Below, one piece after another: positions 28,001 through 35,966 of a stretch of DNA of 64,000 nt. The notes under the pieces are model-generated. The model was not told the DNA's origin. It saw nothing but the letters and a program-made list of their open reading frames with translations, and did not search any database. Where the stretch lies: NCBI GenBank assembly GCA_019670725.1, contig AP024629.1, positions 248,001 through 312,000 on the forward strand. The letters run 5' to 3'. The DNA is from Alphaproteobacteria bacterium SO-S41. Lineage in GTDB: Bacteria; Pseudomonadota; Alphaproteobacteria; Micropepsales; Micropepsaceae. The position numbers and the translations under genes are program-made. Numbering within the stretch: position 1 is the first letter of the stretch; each line of letters begins with the position of its first letter.

Positions 28001-28477
28001 TGGGATATCAATCTCGACGCCCAGCGGCTCGAGCATCGGGTCCCACTCTCGACTGGTCCCGGGCTGAAAGCGCCGGATCCGTTCGGCGACGAAGAACGCG
28101 AAGAGTCGTCCAGTCAGAGGATCGCCCGGGTTCAACCGTCGCCCCCGCGCTAAACCGCCCAGGATATTGCCCAAATCCTCGAATTCGGGATCGGCGATGC
28201 GATAGCGATAGAGGTGTCGGCCATCGGCGGATGTCAGCCCGTGCCTCGCGAGCAGATCGCGTAGCCACGCGGCAGGCGAGGCGGCCGGGATCGCTGCGGC
28301 GGTGCCTGCGCCCGCCTTTTTCAGCGCTACGATCCGCGCAGCGATCGCCATTTCCAGTTCGAGCGCTTCACTGCCGCCGGCGCTCCCGACTTCGGTCCGC
28401 AGAGCGCGCAGACCCTCCGCATCGTCCCGGGTGTCGTCGAATCGTTGACGCCATGCAGCGAGACGGGACGAAGCCAT
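25019..28477 (-). CDS. druH: Druantia type III protein DruH
   Basis: 1152 aa, no enzymatic motif visible. The N-terminal region contains HGLTSADGRHLYRYRIADPEF, which fits the STY4851/ECs_5259 family found immediately before DruE in enterobacterial Druantia type III loci. The remainder is a long mixed beta-rich protein, then a helical C-terminus. Size, order (druH then druE) and the four-base overlap all agree with Druantia type III. Its mechanism is not established. The start at 28477 follows two bases after the stop of a 97-residue ORF, so it is not the first gene of the unit. Confidence 0.82.
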   Translation of the reverse strand: MASSRLAAWRQRFDDTRDDAEGLRALRTEVGSAGGSEALELEMAIAARIVALKKAGAGTAAAIPAASPAAWLRDLLARHGLTSADGRHLYRYRIADPEFEDLGNILGGLARGRRLNPGDPLTGRLFAFFVAERIRRFQPGTSREWDPMLEPLGVEIDIPTRTGLTRLGLEGMKRPVVERSGARQWLLSLALEAGFPLKALTRPERSWLTAYVRAVLGEAVATPDLQLEQAAQIAERHAWHLRDTYRDEAFIQLTAELALAVATLRATAGANRPHHLPVAAWLDIRQPGWRDTLPLVVEDEAAHALIDSLIAVDASRGAAGTIGALRLLVLREGAWLPALSIGADGEFVGDLKPLTTRDGRLRASPTGALADHVAGDFALFEPPDEGGRSWRVRPLLTLPEIVGFAFARRVLVQIRAPSGEAIDCLWPRGDGVRAPLLVFRPDELSDTPARLALIGSGSLSSREPVLYVLAPASWTADFEDRSGTPPHKAVAFQNALLFRLERAAHFKEPGEDLSYRVAPGEAAATQELLISGRRPDGIRAVQDRFEIFTGPPSIRVKDTGLPRGPKPEEIAWRREGEKAWRAIPATGLPDGLLRVRWIEPRTHIVRETARLLVLPRDATFDRPKTGSVSKAIVDLRGATGWQLLPHEPGVAATQIDRTTFALDFAMAPRDRIAAQVVSPAGDQSDILIDLPPESVVFIGADGRAIPPGSNIRLSDLRGARAVAAGRGMLVLELAGAKRLRSGHETIRFDREARLWSLTPAARRLLAATDGVDAHLRMSELSDRRPPIRLVQYDVPLIRRGGEGVAVEIPRSTNGALTLVERLVLEPWIEREVARIEARAGSIVEVELPVGSNGPRLVYLRDEGGVRSRPELFLAPPNAAPEPGSYQSAALDAIASRRRAAIAAWTKVTLERDGAELIADTAASLLGLPACTLNILSSAADEGLIGALLLAGDRLDAVFALEEELPFQWLTLPAVAWTLAITRVAGRLIRDLEAAGLGAKAAPMAIRTVQSSLDDIVQRDAGLRVPIGLALADIPSPLKVDALPPISVDNAAQGLVRRLMNMDDGRVQGAGGPTTISEASIGFPKQFQDRFDAMWMEDLLAACFAASMICGAPPPANDIRLRMRRARQIGQSAFDDLLAALVASGAYAIRTNA

Positions 28478-28479
28478 AT

Positions 28480-28773
28480 CTATGGATCGGTGTTTATTTC
28501 GATGGCTTGCAAATGCAGCTCGAGCGCGTTGAAGCGGTCGTGAATATCTCCAAGATTATGACCAAGGGGGCCGGTGATGTCCGTACCCAGTGCAGCGACA
28601 CATACCGACATCGTCGTTAGGTCGGCTCGCATGAAATTCACATCGGTCGCCATCGTTGCAACTCTATGGTGCAGGTTCTCCAGGTCGAAAACAGGTATCG
28701 CCGCGGCGATGTCAGAGCGCAGTCCCCGCACTTCTTCGACCAATTGCTCTAGCAAATCGGCAATATCGCTCAT
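28480..28773 (-). CDS. Small coiled-coil protein at the head of the Druantia-Zorya operon
   Basis: 97 aa, unrecognised. Heptad-like spacing of Leu, Ile and Val through most of its length (IADLLEQLVEEVRGLRSDI, then LENLHHRVATMATDV, and FNALELHLQAIEI) suggests a helical, perhaps oligomeric, protein. It is acidic and has no membrane segment. It ends two bases before druH and begins after the 140 bp gap that probably holds the operon promoter, so it is the first gene of the druH-druE-zorABCD unit. It is not a named Druantia component. A GGGGGCGG stretch just upstream of the ATG is a weak ribosome-binding site. Confidence 0.65.
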   Translation of the reverse strand: MSDIADLLEQLVEEVRGLRSDIAAAIPVFDLENLHHRVATMATDVNFMRADLTTMSVCVAALGTDITGPLGHNLGDIHDRFNALELHLQAIEINTDP

Positions 28774-28896
28774 CCCGCCCCCACGGTTAGCCTGACGCCC
28801 TCCACCGTTTTATTGAGCTCCGATGTGGATGAAGGCAGCAGACGACGATCTTGCCTTTATTTCCGCGGCCGAAGGCGCGCGAAATGTCGCGGTGCG

Positions 28897-28918
28897 TCTA
28901 AAGCGGACAGACTTTAGA
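28897..28918. other. Inverted repeat between the 164-aa ORF and the Druantia unit
   Basis: TCTAAAG at 28897-28903 and CTTTAGA at 28912-28918 form a 7 bp stem with an 8-base loop, overlapping the stop of the 164-residue gene. No T tract follows, so it is at best a weak terminator or an operator. It lies at the upstream edge of the 140 bp gap where a promoter for the 97-aa gene and druH would be expected. Confidence 0.35.
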
Positions 28919-29408
28919 TGGGGCCGGGATTGTGGATCAGCACCGGCCCGTGGGGTACGAAATCCGGCGCGTAGAACGATTTCTTCTGCCAACCTTTGAG
29001 GCTTGCTACGAGCCGCGCTTGTCCGGGCGCGAGGCGTGCCAGATGCCGCATCGTCCAGAATGTGTCCCATTTTCCATCAGTCGCCGTACTAGGCGGCCGG
29101 CAGGCGGTTCCGCGATATAATCCGGCGCGTCCGCCGACATGGCTGGTGAAGACGCCGCGCCACGTCACCCGCGGCGCCCCGGGTTCAGGCGCCATCGACG
29201 CATAGATCAAGACTGGGCAAACGCCGTCCTTCAACCGCCCGGTGAGATTGACTAGGGCATCGACGGCATTCGTGCCGAAGGCGGCCTCACTATCAGCCGG
29301 GCAATCCTCAACCGCCGAAACGAGATGCTCGTACGGCACGGAAGCGAGTAAAGCGATCGGGGACGCCGCGGCAGCGGTCCAAAGTTCTGTGCCTCTTTCC
29401 GCCGTCAC
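28914..29408 (-). CDS. Hypothetical protein, 164 aa
   Basis: No family recognised. It is cytoplasmic in appearance, with an aromatic and proline-rich second half (WRGVFTSHVGG, WDTFWTMRHLARL, GWQKKSFYAPDFVPHGP). The compact, tryptophan-rich layout could be a small ligand-binding or nucleic-acid-binding domain, but no catalytic set is clear. It follows the GIY-YIG-like gene by 17 bp on the same strand, so it probably belongs to the upstream restriction-like unit rather than to Druantia, which starts after a 140 bp gap. Confidence 0.65.
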   Translation of the reverse strand: MTAERGTELWTAAAASPIALLASVPYEHLVSAVEDCPADSEAAFGTNAVDALVNLTGRLKDGVCPVLIYASMAPEPGAPRVTWRGVFTSHVGGRAGLYRGTACRPPSTATDGKWDTFWTMRHLARLAPGQARLVASLKGWQKKSFYAPDFVPHGPVLIHNPGPI

Positions 29409-29425
29409 GTTCCGCTGCCTCGCAA

Positions 29426-30022
29426 TTATGTAGCCGCCGAGATGAGTGATCTATCGCGTCCGGGTCTGATCAATATCCAAGGAAAAACGATTTCCCGCGG
29501 CATCTGCCCTGAGAACCGGAAGCCCAAATTTCGGATATGCCAAGCACGGCTGGGATTTTTGCCGGCGCCTGGCAGCATCCACACCTTTCGGTCATTGGAA
29601 AGCGGTTGGAGGGCGTGGATGAGAATGTGCTCAACCTGCTCCAACGTCTGCTTGATGTTTCCCTGCTTCTTCGACGCTGACCGATCAATGAAAGACAAGC
29701 ATCCAAATGACAGTGCTGTCTCTCCCCGCATGTCTGCCAACTCGCGGGCTTTGGGATGGTTGGCGAAGCGGTTCTTTGCGTGCGACGCGAGGCCTATATA
29801 TTCGATCGTGTTCTTGCGTTGCTGGCGTCCGTGATTTCGAACGATCGCGTAAACGCATTTGGAGGCCGACATCTCATCTGGGACAGGGGCCTTCGCCCCA
29901 CGCGGCCATATGCGGGGGATTGACCACTCGATCCCAATCTCCTCGAAAAGTGGCTTTCCGCGGGGAGTGCGCATTGCATCGACTTCATAGTCTGAGTGCG
30001 CCGCGATGAATCCTCTTGGCAT
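29426..30022 (-). CDS. GIY-YIG-like nuclease domain protein
   Basis: 198 aa. The five landmarks of a GIY-YIG domain can be traced: V57-Y-A in the GIY position, E-Y-I-G at 74-77, an arginine at 85 (KNRFANHP), a glutamate at 131 (LEQVEHILIHAL) and an asparagine at 143 (PLSND). The spacing fits the fold although the first motif is degenerate. Such domains cut DNA or are kept as inactive binding modules. It starts two bases after the methyltransferase stop, so it is likely part of the same operon and could be an extra nuclease of that module. Confidence 0.68.
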   Translation of the reverse strand: MPRGFIAAHSDYEVDAMRTPRGKPLFEEIGIEWSIPRIWPRGAKAPVPDEMSASKCVYAIVRNHGRQQRKNTIEYIGLASHAKNRFANHPKARELADMRGETALSFGCLSFIDRSASKKQGNIKQTLEQVEHILIHALQPLSNDRKVWMLPGAGKNPSRAWHIRNLGFRFSGQMPREIVFPWILIRPGRDRSLISAAT

Positions 30023-30024
30023 TC

Positions 30025-33000
30025 CTACACTCCGAACACCTTCATCACTTCATCGCCGAAGTGATTGATGACTTTGACCGCTATCTTGCCTGTCTTTGGA
30101 CGGGAGAAGGGGCGCGAAGTGTCGCGGTAGAGGGTGGACCAGGCGTCTTCGTCGATTTCGGCTTTCAGCGCCGTCTTCAGGCTCTTGTAGGGGTCGTTGG
30201 CACCCAGGAAGTAGGCGTGGCGGACGAAGAAGCTTTCGTGGTTGTACTCGGTGTCGATGAACCAGGCGGCGATGCTGTCGGTGTCGCCGCTGCGGATCGC
30301 ACCGGTGTTGGGGTCGAAGATGTCGACGCCCTTGATCTGCACCTGGAGCATCCCGTCGCCGGTCTGGTGGATGTCGATGTCGGGCTCGCCGAACACGACG
30401 AAGAGATTGCCTTTGCCGGTGTTCTTCAAATCCTGGGCCATGTGCAGGTCGGGATTCATTTTGGCCTTCAGGATGGGCAGGGGGCCCAGCTGCTTCATGT
30501 CGCTGGCATGGGCGTCGAAGTTGAAGGCGCAGGCGATCAGCGCGTCGAAGCGGCCCTCGCTCGCCTCGCGCGCTGCCGCGGCGAGGTCGTTGCGACCAAG
30601 CGTGCCGAATTCCGGGCCGATGAAGATGGCGGCGCGGCGTTCGATTTCGCCCTCCATGAAGCGGCCTTCCGCGCCGATGTATTCGCCGGGCCATGGCATC
30701 AGCGAGGTGAAGGCGATGCGCTCGTCCTTCCGCGCCTGGTGTACGCCGGCGGTGCGCAGGTGTTCGATCACCATGGTGGCGAAGTCGGTGGTTGGCGTGC
30801 CGGGCGCGGTGCGGCGGCGCTGGCCGGAGGCTGCGTCCAGCTCGTCCAGCAATTCCTCGGCGTCGGCGGGCACGATGCGGTGGGGCGACAGGCTCTCTAC
30901 CGTGAATGGCCCCGCGACGCGGACGCGGCCGGTGTCAGTATAGGGGCGGTCGTAGAGCAGCTCGACCTCCGCCGCGCGGGCGATGGAGGCGTCGATCTCC
31001 TCCTGGCGCGCGATGCGCTGCTCCCACCAGGCGGCGTGGAGTCTCTCGGCCTCCGGCCCCCAGGGTGTTCGTGGCTTTTCAGGCAAGTTCTCAAGCGTGT
31101 AGACCCTGCCTGTGTTCTCTTTGATGATCGCGAGAGCGAGAAGCCGCTCAGACTCTGGCCTGGCTGAATCTTTTGCTATTGCGTGTGCCTGCCGCGACCC
31201 TTGATCCCATGGCGCGCCACTCTCGCGAGGGATTTCCCATTCTTCCCACGTCTTGTTTAGGGCAAGGTTTAGACTGGCGCGCAGTGGCTCCAGCTTGGTC
31301 TGGTAGCTCTCCCAGATAACGTCGATCTCAGCGTTGTTAGCGATGGACTTTAGCGTGACGTGTGGGGCGCGCTCATAGACGAAGCCCTGGCGCAGATCTC
31401 GATAGGTCGGCGCCTCGCTTGGCACCTTGCCGGTCAGCTCCGCTTCCTTGCGGCGGCCCTCCGGTGTGTCGGCCAGATGATAGAACGGATAGCGCGCGCT
31501 CATCAGGCGCGTGCGAGCGAGCGCCAGTGCGACACGGCTGGTGTCGATGGTGATCCAGCGACGGCCCCATTGCTCGGCGACGAAGGCGGTGGTGCCGGAA
31601 CCGCAGGTCGGATCCAACACGAGATCGCCGGGGTCAGTCGCCATAAGGATGCAGCGCTGTAATACCTTTGCTGAGGTTTGGACAACGTAGAGCTTGTCGC
31701 CTGCGCCAGCGACGTCCGCCCAGAGGTTCACAATCTGATACGCCGGAAAGTCGTCAAGGAAGCGCTTAAATCTGATCGTTTTCAGACCTGACTGCATCCG
31801 GTCGGCTCTAGCCAGCCGCTCGAATCCAGTTTCACCCGTCGTCCAAAATCGTTGACCCGGCAAGTACGGTTTGCCGTGGAAATTTACGGGGAATGATCCA
31901 GGTGGCTTTGAACTCGTCAAACTAGTCGTTTGATAGAGCCGTCCATCTTCGTTGGTTTGGTCATACCTAGCCCCGGAACCCTCGCCCTCCCCTGCTATTT
32001 TTAGATGGTAGAGCTGGCGATACTTTGCTCGAGCCTTATCGCGAGCATACCAGAGTAGGTAGTCAGTATTATTCGAGATCAAACCGGTTGGCTGGCCACC
32101 TGTCTTCTGGATTGTTATCTCGGAAATGCAGTTGTCGTCGCCGAAAACTTCATCCATCAACGCCCGCACGCGGTGCACATTCTCGTCGCCGATCTGCACG
32201 AAGACGCTGCCGCTCTCGGTAAGCAAATCACGCATCACGGTCAGCCGATCACGCAGATAGGTGAGGTAGGAGTGGATGCCGTCCTTCCAGGTGTCGCGGA
32301 AGGCCTTCACCTGTTCCGGCTCGCGGCTGACATCGGTCTGCTTGCCGTCTTTCACATCGCGGCTTTGCGTCGAGACCTGCCAATTCGAGTTGAACTTGAT
32401 TCCGTAGGGCGGGTCGAAATAGATGCACTGCACCTGGCCCCGCAGATGCTCGCGCTCCGCCAGGCTCGCCATCACCTGCAGGCTGTCGCCGAGGATCATG
32501 CGGTTCGACCAGTGCTGATCGTGCGCGTAGAATTCGGTGCGCGCTTCCGGGTCGGCGAGGCCGTTAAAATCGGCGAAGAGGTCGGGCGCGTCGTCCCTGG
32601 CCTTCGTCGCCTCCGCGGTGCGCCGCACCAGATCGTCGATGATCGCCTTGGGATGGACTTTCTCCTGGATATAGAGCGGCGGCGCCTGGACGATGAGGTC
32701 GGACCAGTCCTGCCGGTCCTTGCCGCGCCACACCAGTTGCGCCTCGCCGATCTCCACCGTGCCGGTCTCGGTCAGCTGCCGAATTTGATCAGGCGACAGG
32801 CGGATGCGCGCGCCGTTCCAGACGATCTGCGGGTCCAGATCGCCATCTCGTTCGCGCGTTGCGCCCGCGGCCAGCGGCGTCGTCCGGGGATAGCGCACCG
32901 GCGGCACCGGGCGCATCTCCTCCACCTGCTCGGCGATGGATTGCAGCTCCGCCGTCGGGATATTGCGCCGCGCGGCGCTGGGGTGATTCAGCGCCTCGAC

Positions 33001-33030
33001 TTTCTTGGGACCTTTGGGTGATTTCGCCAT
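30025..33030 (-). CDS. Large beta-class DNA methyltransferase, Mod-like
   Basis: 1001 aa. The catalytic motif D-P-P-Y is at 206-209 and the AdoMet motif (D-P-T-C-G-S-G-T) at 473-480. Motif IV before motif I defines the beta class used by type III Mod subunits, which methylate adenine N6. The region between (about 300-460) should be the target-recognition domain. Its DNA, roughly 31650-32100, is clearly lower in GC than its flanks. The 500 residues after the methylase core are unusually long and may contact the partner proteins. It lies in an operon with a Res-like helicase-nuclease, so it probably protects self DNA. Confidence 0.9.
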   Translation of the reverse strand: MAKSPKGPKKVEALNHPSAARRNIPTAELQSIAEQVEEMRPVPPVRYPRTTPLAAGATRERDGDLDPQIVWNGARIRLSPDQIRQLTETGTVEIGEAQLVWRGKDRQDWSDLIVQAPPLYIQEKVHPKAIIDDLVRRTAEATKARDDAPDLFADFNGLADPEARTEFYAHDQHWSNRMILGDSLQVMASLAEREHLRGQVQCIYFDPPYGIKFNSNWQVSTQSRDVKDGKQTDVSREPEQVKAFRDTWKDGIHSYLTYLRDRLTVMRDLLTESGSVFVQIGDENVHRVRALMDEVFGDDNCISEITIQKTGGQPTGLISNNTDYLLWYARDKARAKYRQLYHLKIAGEGEGSGARYDQTNEDGRLYQTTSLTSSKPPGSFPVNFHGKPYLPGQRFWTTGETGFERLARADRMQSGLKTIRFKRFLDDFPAYQIVNLWADVAGAGDKLYVVQTSAKVLQRCILMATDPGDLVLDPTCGSGTTAFVAEQWGRRWITIDTSRVALALARTRLMSARYPFYHLADTPEGRRKEAELTGKVPSEAPTYRDLRQGFVYERAPHVTLKSIANNAEIDVIWESYQTKLEPLRASLNLALNKTWEEWEIPRESGAPWDQGSRQAHAIAKDSARPESERLLALAIIKENTGRVYTLENLPEKPRTPWGPEAERLHAAWWEQRIARQEEIDASIARAAEVELLYDRPYTDTGRVRVAGPFTVESLSPHRIVPADAEELLDELDAASGQRRRTAPGTPTTDFATMVIEHLRTAGVHQARKDERIAFTSLMPWPGEYIGAEGRFMEGEIERRAAIFIGPEFGTLGRNDLAAAAREASEGRFDALIACAFNFDAHASDMKQLGPLPILKAKMNPDLHMAQDLKNTGKGNLFVVFGEPDIDIHQTGDGMLQVQIKGVDIFDPNTGAIRSGDTDSIAAWFIDTEYNHESFFVRHAYFLGANDPYKSLKTALKAEIDEDAWSTLYRDTSRPFSRPKTGKIAVKVINHFGDEVMKVFGV

Positions 33031-33039
33031 GAGATGCCC

Positions 33040-34041
33040 TTAGCCCGGCTGGGTCGCGAAGGAGTAGCGGTCGATCAGATAGCGCGCCCAACGCTCGCCT
33101 GCCGCTTGTTGCAGAAGCGGCGCGAAGACCGCTTCGATGGTGCGCGGGATGAAGCGCGCCACACCGTCGGCCGGCGGCGCGAGGCAAGCCTGAAACGCCG
33201 TGTAGGCGTCGAGGTGGCCAACGCCGCCGGTCTCGCGCAGGCGTGGGGCAGTAACCTTGTGCAGATCGCGATTGCCCGCGGGCGACAGGTGCAGCACCCG
33301 CACCCGCGCGGTGTCGGCCTCGTGTGCGTCCTCCATGCGGCGCGCCAGCATCATCTGGCGTAGCATTTGATAGAACGGCTCCCAGAAGAAATCATCCAGG
33401 GTCAGGCCAAGATCGGCGCGTAACGGCCCACGTGGCGCGAAGGCGAGGTGCTGATAGCGGGCGCGGCGCTTCTCGGTGCCCTTGGCATCGACCGGCGCGC
33501 CATAGCTTTCGGAGTATTTCCACTCGATCAGCAGCGTCTCGATCCTGCCGTCATGTTCGAACCGGACGATGGCGTCGGTGCTTGTGGCGTTGGCGCCCCG
33601 CGTGGCCGGCTTCCCCGCCGGCCATTCGTTCAGATAGTCGGCCTTGCCGATCCATTCGAACCCGACATACCAGGGCGTGCCGCCAGGCCCCGGCTCCACG
33701 GGCAGCATAATCGGCGGCGCTATCTCCAGCGCGTACCCGACCAGACGCGACAACCAATCCGGCCGCGTCGCCAGCGGCATCAGAAAGTTGATGCACGCCG
33801 CCTGCGACGACAGGCCATGCGCGACATGCTGGTGCCAGGCGATGCCGTAGAGGCCTTCGAAATACGCCCGCGCCATCTCGCGCAGCTCCGGCGCGAAATT
33901 CCGCGCGAACGCATCCGGCGCCAGACGATAGGCCGACCCGCGATAGCCGGCGCAGTCAGGCTCGGCCTGTGTCAGAAAAGCGCCCTGCGCTAGGCGCTGG
34001 GCGGGAATAAACGCGGTGTCTTTGCGGGCAGGCGTCATCAC
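33040..34041 (-). CDS. PD-(D/E)XK-like protein, PGN_0703-type
   Basis: 333 aa. The middle contains S-T-D156-A-I-V and, 13 residues on, L-I-E173-W-K175, spaced as in PD-(D/E)XK nucleases. Similar proteins are annotated as PGN_0703-type putative restriction endonucleases. The N-terminal 120 residues are helical and the C-terminal 120 are basic with many arginines. The start at 34041 overlaps the end of the DUF262 gene by four bases, and its stop is nine bases before the methyltransferase start, so it is embedded in the restriction-like operon. Function in this module is inferred. Confidence 0.68.
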   Translation of the reverse strand: MMTPARKDTAFIPAQRLAQGAFLTQAEPDCAGYRGSAYRLAPDAFARNFAPELREMARAYFEGLYGIAWHQHVAHGLSSQAACINFLMPLATRPDWLSRLVGYALEIAPPIMLPVEPGPGGTPWYVGFEWIGKADYLNEWPAGKPATRGANATSTDAIVRFEHDGRIETLLIEWKYSESYGAPVDAKGTEKRRARYQHLAFAPRGPLRADLGLTLDDFFWEPFYQMLRQMMLARRMEDAHEADTARVRVLHLSPAGNRDLHKVTAPRLRETGGVGHLDAYTAFQACLAPPADGVARFIPRTIEAVFAPLLQQAAGERWARYLIDRYSFATQPG

Positions 34042-35966
34042 GCGCCTTCGTCCGCGGACGATTTTCCGGCATCGGACTCATCGATATCCGTCTCGTCGTC
34101 CACATCTTCGGCGTCTTCCACCGGCTCATCATCGCCAGCTTCGCGATAGGCCGCCCGGCCCGTGGCGTGCTCGATCAGGCTGAGCAGGGCTTCCTGCCGC
34201 TGTTTGAAGAAGGCGTAGAAATCGTCCGAACGGATGGCGACGGGCGCGATCAAGTGGCTGGTCAGATGATGGTCCAGCGCGACTGGGGCAATCGGCGGCG
34301 CCTTGCTTCCGCCGGTTTCAAGCTTGGCGAGATAGGCCGAGGGTGCTTCCCCGCCGATGATGCGGTTCGTCCGCGCCGACAGGGGCGTCTTGTTCACAAT
34401 GGAATCGTAGAACGCCTTGTCGATCTTCGGCTGGCGCTTACGACACCAATCCTTCGGGAAGATGTGATGGATATCGACGTTCTCTTCGTAGAAGACCGCC
34501 GCGTCGAAATCCTGCCCCGAGCGGAAATCCCGCGCACCCGTCTTCATCAGCAGGGCGTTCACGCCCTTGTAGGCAGCAGACAGGCGGCTACGCATCGAAC
34601 GAAGGCGGTCCGCACGCACCGTTGCCTGCACCACCGTCGCGGGCAGAGCCTCGCCGCCACGCGCCCAAGCGGGGAGGTCCGCAATGTCGAGCGCAAAGCG
34701 GCTCTCAACGGCCGAGCCGTAGAGTTCGCCGAAGACCCCGCACCAGTACCATTGGCTGATACGCCGGCGGGCCGTGTCGTGCTCGAAATCCTTGCCGAGT
34801 TCGGCCAGCGTCGCCGCCAACGGCACCAGCTGGGTCTGATAGGGCAGATCGTAGGTGCGGTAGACGCGCAAGGTACGGAGGAACTTCGCGGCGCGTTCGA
34901 AGCCCTGCTCCACCTGATCGGCGTAGCGCTTGTAGGCATCGAGCGGCAGATGCAGCAGCGACTGTCGATTGGCGCTGATCGCCGGCAGTTCACGGCTCTT
35001 GATCTCCTTGGCCTCGGCCTTGGCTTTCGCCTCTTCCGCGGCCCGCACCGCCTTGGTGTGAAGCAGGGCAATCGCCTGGAGAAATTCGGTCGGGGCAAGG
35101 TCCGCGAGAACCTGATGTTTTTTCAGTCGTTGAACGCGGCCTTCAAACTCGCCCTCGCCAAACCAGTCCTTGCGCAGCTCAAACCCGTCGGCCGCATACA
35201 TGGCGGTCACCAGCTCGAACGCGTCGAGCGGCTTGCCGCCGGTGTTGACCTTCTCGAAGACGAGGCACACCGCCTCCCGCGACGTCTCCTTGCCGAGGGT
35301 GATGACCGGAACCTGGTAGTTGTTGATGGTATCAAGCGTCTGGCGCTTGAAGTTCATGAAGTACTCGGTCGGGTTCAACCCGCCCTTCGCGCTCCAGTAT
35401 CCGACAAACCCGAGCAGCCAGTGGGTGTAGTCGAACACCTGGTTCGCCGGGAACATGCGGTGCTCGTATTCAAGCTCCGGCGTCGAGAGATCGAGTTTAA
35501 CGTCCTTGCCAAAGTTCGCGCGAATCTGGCGGTCTTCCGGTACGCCGACAATGGCGTCCTCACGATCATCCGTCTTGTCGAGCGCCTTCTCCATGTCGAT
35601 ATAGTACCAGCGCTTCACCTTTTGCCGGCGCGCTGTCACCGTCGCGACGACCTCTCGCCGCATCAGGGTCTGGTAGAGCGAGGTCATGCGCTGCTGCCCG
35701 TCGAGCAGGAGCGATCCCGGGACCGGCTTCGTCGACGGCGGCGCGCCCTGAATCATGCGCGGCTTGAAATTAACATCGCCGCCTGTCTGCAGCGTCATCA
35801 ACGCGCCAACGGGGAAGGAATCCGAGATCGATGCGATGAGGCTGCGGAGGCGTTCGTCGTCCCAAACCCAGCTGCGCTGAAAGTCAGGCAGCTGAATCTC
35901 GCCACTCTCGCAGTTCTCCAGCAGGCTCTTGAGCGTCACCGGATTGGTCTGAAACGTTGTCGCCAT
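34038..35966 (-). CDS. DUF262/DUF1524 (GmrSD-like) protein
   Basis: 642 aa from the ATG at 35966. A longer in-frame start at 36059 lies inside the previous gene and is rejected. The N-terminal DUF262 domain shows I-Q-L-P-D-F-Q-R and, at about residues 85-96, L-L-D-G-Q-Q-R-M-T-S-L. This ParB/sulfiredoxin-like NTPase fold is found in GmrS and related type IV restriction proteins. A C-terminal DUF1524-type HNH motif reads V-D-I-H-H-I-F-P near residue 500. The last 60 residues are strongly acidic. Such fusions cut modified phage DNA in studied cases. TGATG overlap with the Res-like gene suggests coupled translation. Confidence 0.87.
   Translation of the reverse strand: MATTFQTNPVTLKSLLENCESGEIQLPDFQRSWVWDDERLRSLIASISDSFPVGALMTLQTGGDVNFKPRMIQGAPPSTKPVPGSLLLDGQQRMTSLYQTLMRREVVATVTARRQKVKRWYYIDMEKALDKTDDREDAIVGVPEDRQIRANFGKDVKLDLSTPELEYEHRMFPANQVFDYTHWLLGFVGYWSAKGGLNPTEYFMNFKRQTLDTINNYQVPVITLGKETSREAVCLVFEKVNTGGKPLDAFELVTAMYAADGFELRKDWFGEGEFEGRVQRLKKHQVLADLAPTEFLQAIALLHTKAVRAAEEAKAKAEAKEIKSRELPAISANRQSLLHLPLDAYKRYADQVEQGFERAAKFLRTLRVYRTYDLPYQTQLVPLAATLAELGKDFEHDTARRRISQWYWCGVFGELYGSAVESRFALDIADLPAWARGGEALPATVVQATVRADRLRSMRSRLSAAYKGVNALLMKTGARDFRSGQDFDAAVFYEENVDIHHIFPKDWCRKRQPKIDKAFYDSIVNKTPLSARTNRIIGGEAPSAYLAKLETGGSKAPPIAPVALDHHLTSHLIAPVAIRSDDFYAFFKQRQEALLSLIEHATGRAAYREAGDDEPVEDAEDVDDETDIDESDAGKSSADEGA

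Noticed and set aside
18888-28477. DISARM (DrmA/DrmB) instead of Druantia
   Set aside because: The helicase is far larger than DrmA, carries the DruE-like cysteine pattern and is paired with a DruH-like protein. No DrmB or DrmC was seen.
30016-31167. 383-codon plus-strand ORF opposite the methyltransferase
   Set aside because: It is antisense to a gene with clear methylase motifs and has no recognisable domain.
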